Of a stretch of 64,000 nt of DNA, positions 62,590 to 64,000 are shown piece after piece. Source of the DNA: Psychrobacillus antarcticus (lineage in GTDB: Bacteria; Bacillota; Bacilli; Bacillales_A; Planococcaceae). The stretch covers positions 1 through 64,000 of the forward strand of contig NZ_JAIZDB010000003.1 of the NCBI RefSeq assembly GCF_029533155.1. Direction: 5' to 3'. Within the stretch, counting starts at the first letter, position 1. Each line of letters opens with the position of its first letter. The notes below the pieces were generated by a model, which searched no databases, was not told the DNA's origin, and saw only the letters and a program-made list of their open reading frames with translations. Both the position numbers and the translations under genes were made by a program.

Positions 62590-62874
62590 ATGTGGTTAAT
62601 ATTAGGAATTATTGCTGTGGTAGCAACTTTTATAAATCTTTATATGTACAAAAAAGGAAAAGATTATAAACTTGCGATGGCTTTGGGATTATCATTTACA
62701 GCATTGACACTATGTGCAGAACATAGCCTTGCTGCTAGTTGGGTAAAAAGTGAAGATTGGTCGGCTTTATTGGATGTTGTACCTACTATGGAAAAGGCGT
62801 TATGGTTTCTAACAATTTTTTCTATCGTACTAAATTTAGCACCTGTATTTTTAGAACTAAAAAATAAAAAATAA
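62590..62874 (+). CDS. Small conserved membrane protein, unknown function
   Basis: A 94-residue protein with three hydrophobic segments (about 2-20, 30-50, 70-88) and a lysine-rich C-terminal tail. LSFTALTLCAEHSLAASWVKSEDWSALLDVVPTM forms the central loop. Similar short proteins occur in Bacillales and Clostridia as far as I recall; no function is known. ATAAGGAGG precedes ATG 62590. Confidence 0.75.
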   Translation: MWLILGIIAVVATFINLYMYKKGKDYKLAMALGLSFTALTLCAEHSLAASWVKSEDWSALLDVVPTMEKALWFLTIFSIVLNLAPVFLELKNKK

Positions 62875-62988
62875 TTACTTATTGTAGCATCAGTGTGTAA
62901 TTAATGTCTAAATCTTTATGTTTTCTTCCTTGTCAAAAATAGAAAACGACAAGAGATTGGCTCATGCAGATTAACTACATTAATACAA

Positions 62989-63036
62989 AAAAAGAGTACA
63001 GGATCATGACATCGTCACAATCCTGTACTCTTTTAA
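62989..63036 (-). terminator. Terminator of the ABC-F gene
   Basis: AAAAGAGTACAGGAT / ATCCTGTACTCTTTT, 15-bp stem; on the minus strand a T7 run follows. Confidence 0.9.
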
Positions 63037-63039
63037 TGC

Positions 63040-64000
63040 TTATAAGTTTTGCGAATCTTTCCACTCTAGGAACTCATCGTACGATAATTGTTTATCTAAG
63101 ATAGACCCGTCTTCACGGATTTCAATTACACGATTAGCAATTGTTTGGATAAACTGATGGTCATGTGAAGTGAAGATCATTGCGCCTTTGAATACGGTAA
63201 GACCATTATTCAATGCTTGAATAGACTCAAGGTCCAAGTGATTTGTTGGCTCATCTAGTAATAATACGTTCGATTCCGAAAGCATCATTTTAGAAAGCAT
63301 ACAACGTACTTTTTCTCCACCTGAAAGAACGGAAGGTTTTTTCTTCACTTCTTCCCCTGAGAAAAGCATACGTCCAAGGAATCCTCGTAGGAATGTTTCA
63401 CTTTCATCATCTGGTGAATACTGGCGTAACCAATCTACTAATGATGGTTCATTGCCTTCGAAGTATTTTGCATTATCAAGTGGGAAGTAGGCACGTGTTG
63501 TTGTGACACCCCAACGTATGGAACCTTCTTTTGGCTCTTCTTCTTCTGCTAATATACGTAATAATGCAGATTTTGCTAATTCATCGCCTATAAGAATAAT
63601 TTTGTCTTCTTTATTCAATGTGAAGCTGAAGTTGGAGAAGAGTTTTTTGTCTGCTGTAGAATGGCCTAGATCTTGTACTTGTAATACATCATTCCCGATG
63701 TCACGTTTCATAGAGAAGTTAACATATGGGTATTTACGAGATGAAGGTCTAATATCATCTAGCTCTATTTTGTCTAGCATTTTCTTACGTGATGTTGCTT
63801 GTTTAGATTTAGAGGCATTGGCACTAAATCGAGCAATAAATGCTTGAAGTTCTTTAATTTTTTCTTCTTTTTTACTATTTTGATCGTTAGCTAATTTGCC
63901 GGCAAGTTGACTAGATTCATACCAGAAATCATAGTTCCCAACGTAAACTTGAATTTTACTGAAATCTAAATCCGCAATATGTGTACATACTTTGTTCAAG
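63040..64000 (-). CDS. ykpA: ABC-F family ATPase, YkpA/YbiT type (partial)
   Basis: The C-terminal 320 residues of an ABC-F protein; the start lies beyond the right end of the window. The linker helices (about first 60 residues here) lead into the second ATPase domain with a degenerate Walker A (LIGDELAKSALLRIL instead of GxxGxGKST), the intact signature LSGGEKVRC and Walker B VLLLDEPTNHLDLES, then FTSHDHQFIQTIANR. The last residues SYDEFLEWK are typical of the YbiT/YkpA group. ABC-F proteins act on the ribosome. Confidence 0.88.
   Translation of the reverse strand, partial: LNKVCTHIADLDFSKIQVYVGNYDFWYESSQLAGKLANDQNSKKEEKIKELQAFIARFSANASKSKQATSRKKMLDKIELDDIRPSSRKYPYVNFSMKRDIGNDVLQVQDLGHSTADKKLFSNFSFTLNKEDKIILIGDELAKSALLRILAEEEEPKEGSIRWGVTTTRAYFPLDNAKYFEGNEPSLVDWLRQYSPDDESETFLRGFLGRMLFSGEEVKKKPSVLSGGEKVRCMLSKMMLSESNVLLLDEPTNHLDLESIQALNNGLTVFKGAMIFTSHDHQFIQTIANRVIEIREDGSILDKQLSYDEFLEWKDSQNL

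Noticed and set aside
1-64000. CRISPR arrays, prophage, restriction-modification or toxin-antitoxin modules
   Set aside because: No regularly spaced direct repeats, phage structural genes, DNA methyltransferase/endonuclease pairs or recognisable TA pairs were seen on either strand.

Overview
This is a low-GC Gram-positive (Firmicutes, Bacillales) chromosome segment from an endospore former, most likely Planococcaceae. Psychrobacillus, Lysinibacillus or Sporosarcina relatives fit best, but the genus is my inference. The evidence is: strong GGAGG ribosome-binding sites with many TTG/GTG starts; gene order like the B. subtilis ypdQ-ypeQ-csp-ypgQ-ypgR, brxA(yphP)-ypiP-ypjP-thyA-dfrA, ypmR-ypmS, msrA-msrB, odhA-odhB and yojN-yojO neighbourhoods; CotX-type spore coat remnants; a Ku/LigD pair with a sigma-G-like promoter; and three cold-shock protein genes within 52 kb. 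No rRNA operon, CRISPR array, prophage or restriction system is visible.

Layout. 1-8 kb: the end of an ABC transporter ATPase, a dCache-GGDEF diguanylate cyclase, OsmC-like and hemolysin III-like proteins, a structured intergenic repeat, a DUF1836/amidohydrolase pair, pantothenate kinase CoaW and a Csp. 8-24 kb: a ypdQ/ypeQ/csp block, a decayed spore-coat locus (two adjacent genes, each with one extra base), the ypgQ-yfmR-ypgR block, GNAT, LysR and esterase genes, a TetR gene with an in-frame stop, then brxA-ypiP, ypjP, thyA and dfrA. 24-35 kb: DegV, ypmRS, msrAB, a chemoreceptor, yozE, deoD, a frame-broken ctpA, a CobW-type GTPase and a CAP-domain secreted protein. 35-40.5 kb is the most accessory part: several families of repeats, a MATE pump, an orphan MurG, an ISL3 transposase remnant between inverted GC-rich repeats, and a tRNA-like element. 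40.5-49 kb: a PAS-GGDEF protein, an ArlRS-like two-component system and the odhAB operon. 49-64 kb: divergent ku/ligD, the MoxR/VWA pair yojN-yojO, xpaC-telA, an unusual acylphosphatase, a Csp gene with a terminator-like leader hairpin, an RsbR-like STAS protein, a TPR protein and the end of an ABC-F ATPase.

Most of the window is housekeeping metabolism (folate/dTMP, the 2-oxoglutarate dehydrogenase step of the TCA cycle, CoA, nucleoside salvage, methionine sulfoxide repair, bacillithiol redox) together with cold, spore and envelope functions. I did not find a clear new multi-gene system. The most unusual signals are non-coding: the csp leader attenuator candidate, the dispersed structured repeats, the degenerate tRNA-like element, and two very short well-started membrane or lipoprotein ORFs. 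There is also a run of broken genes that could be real decay or assembly error.
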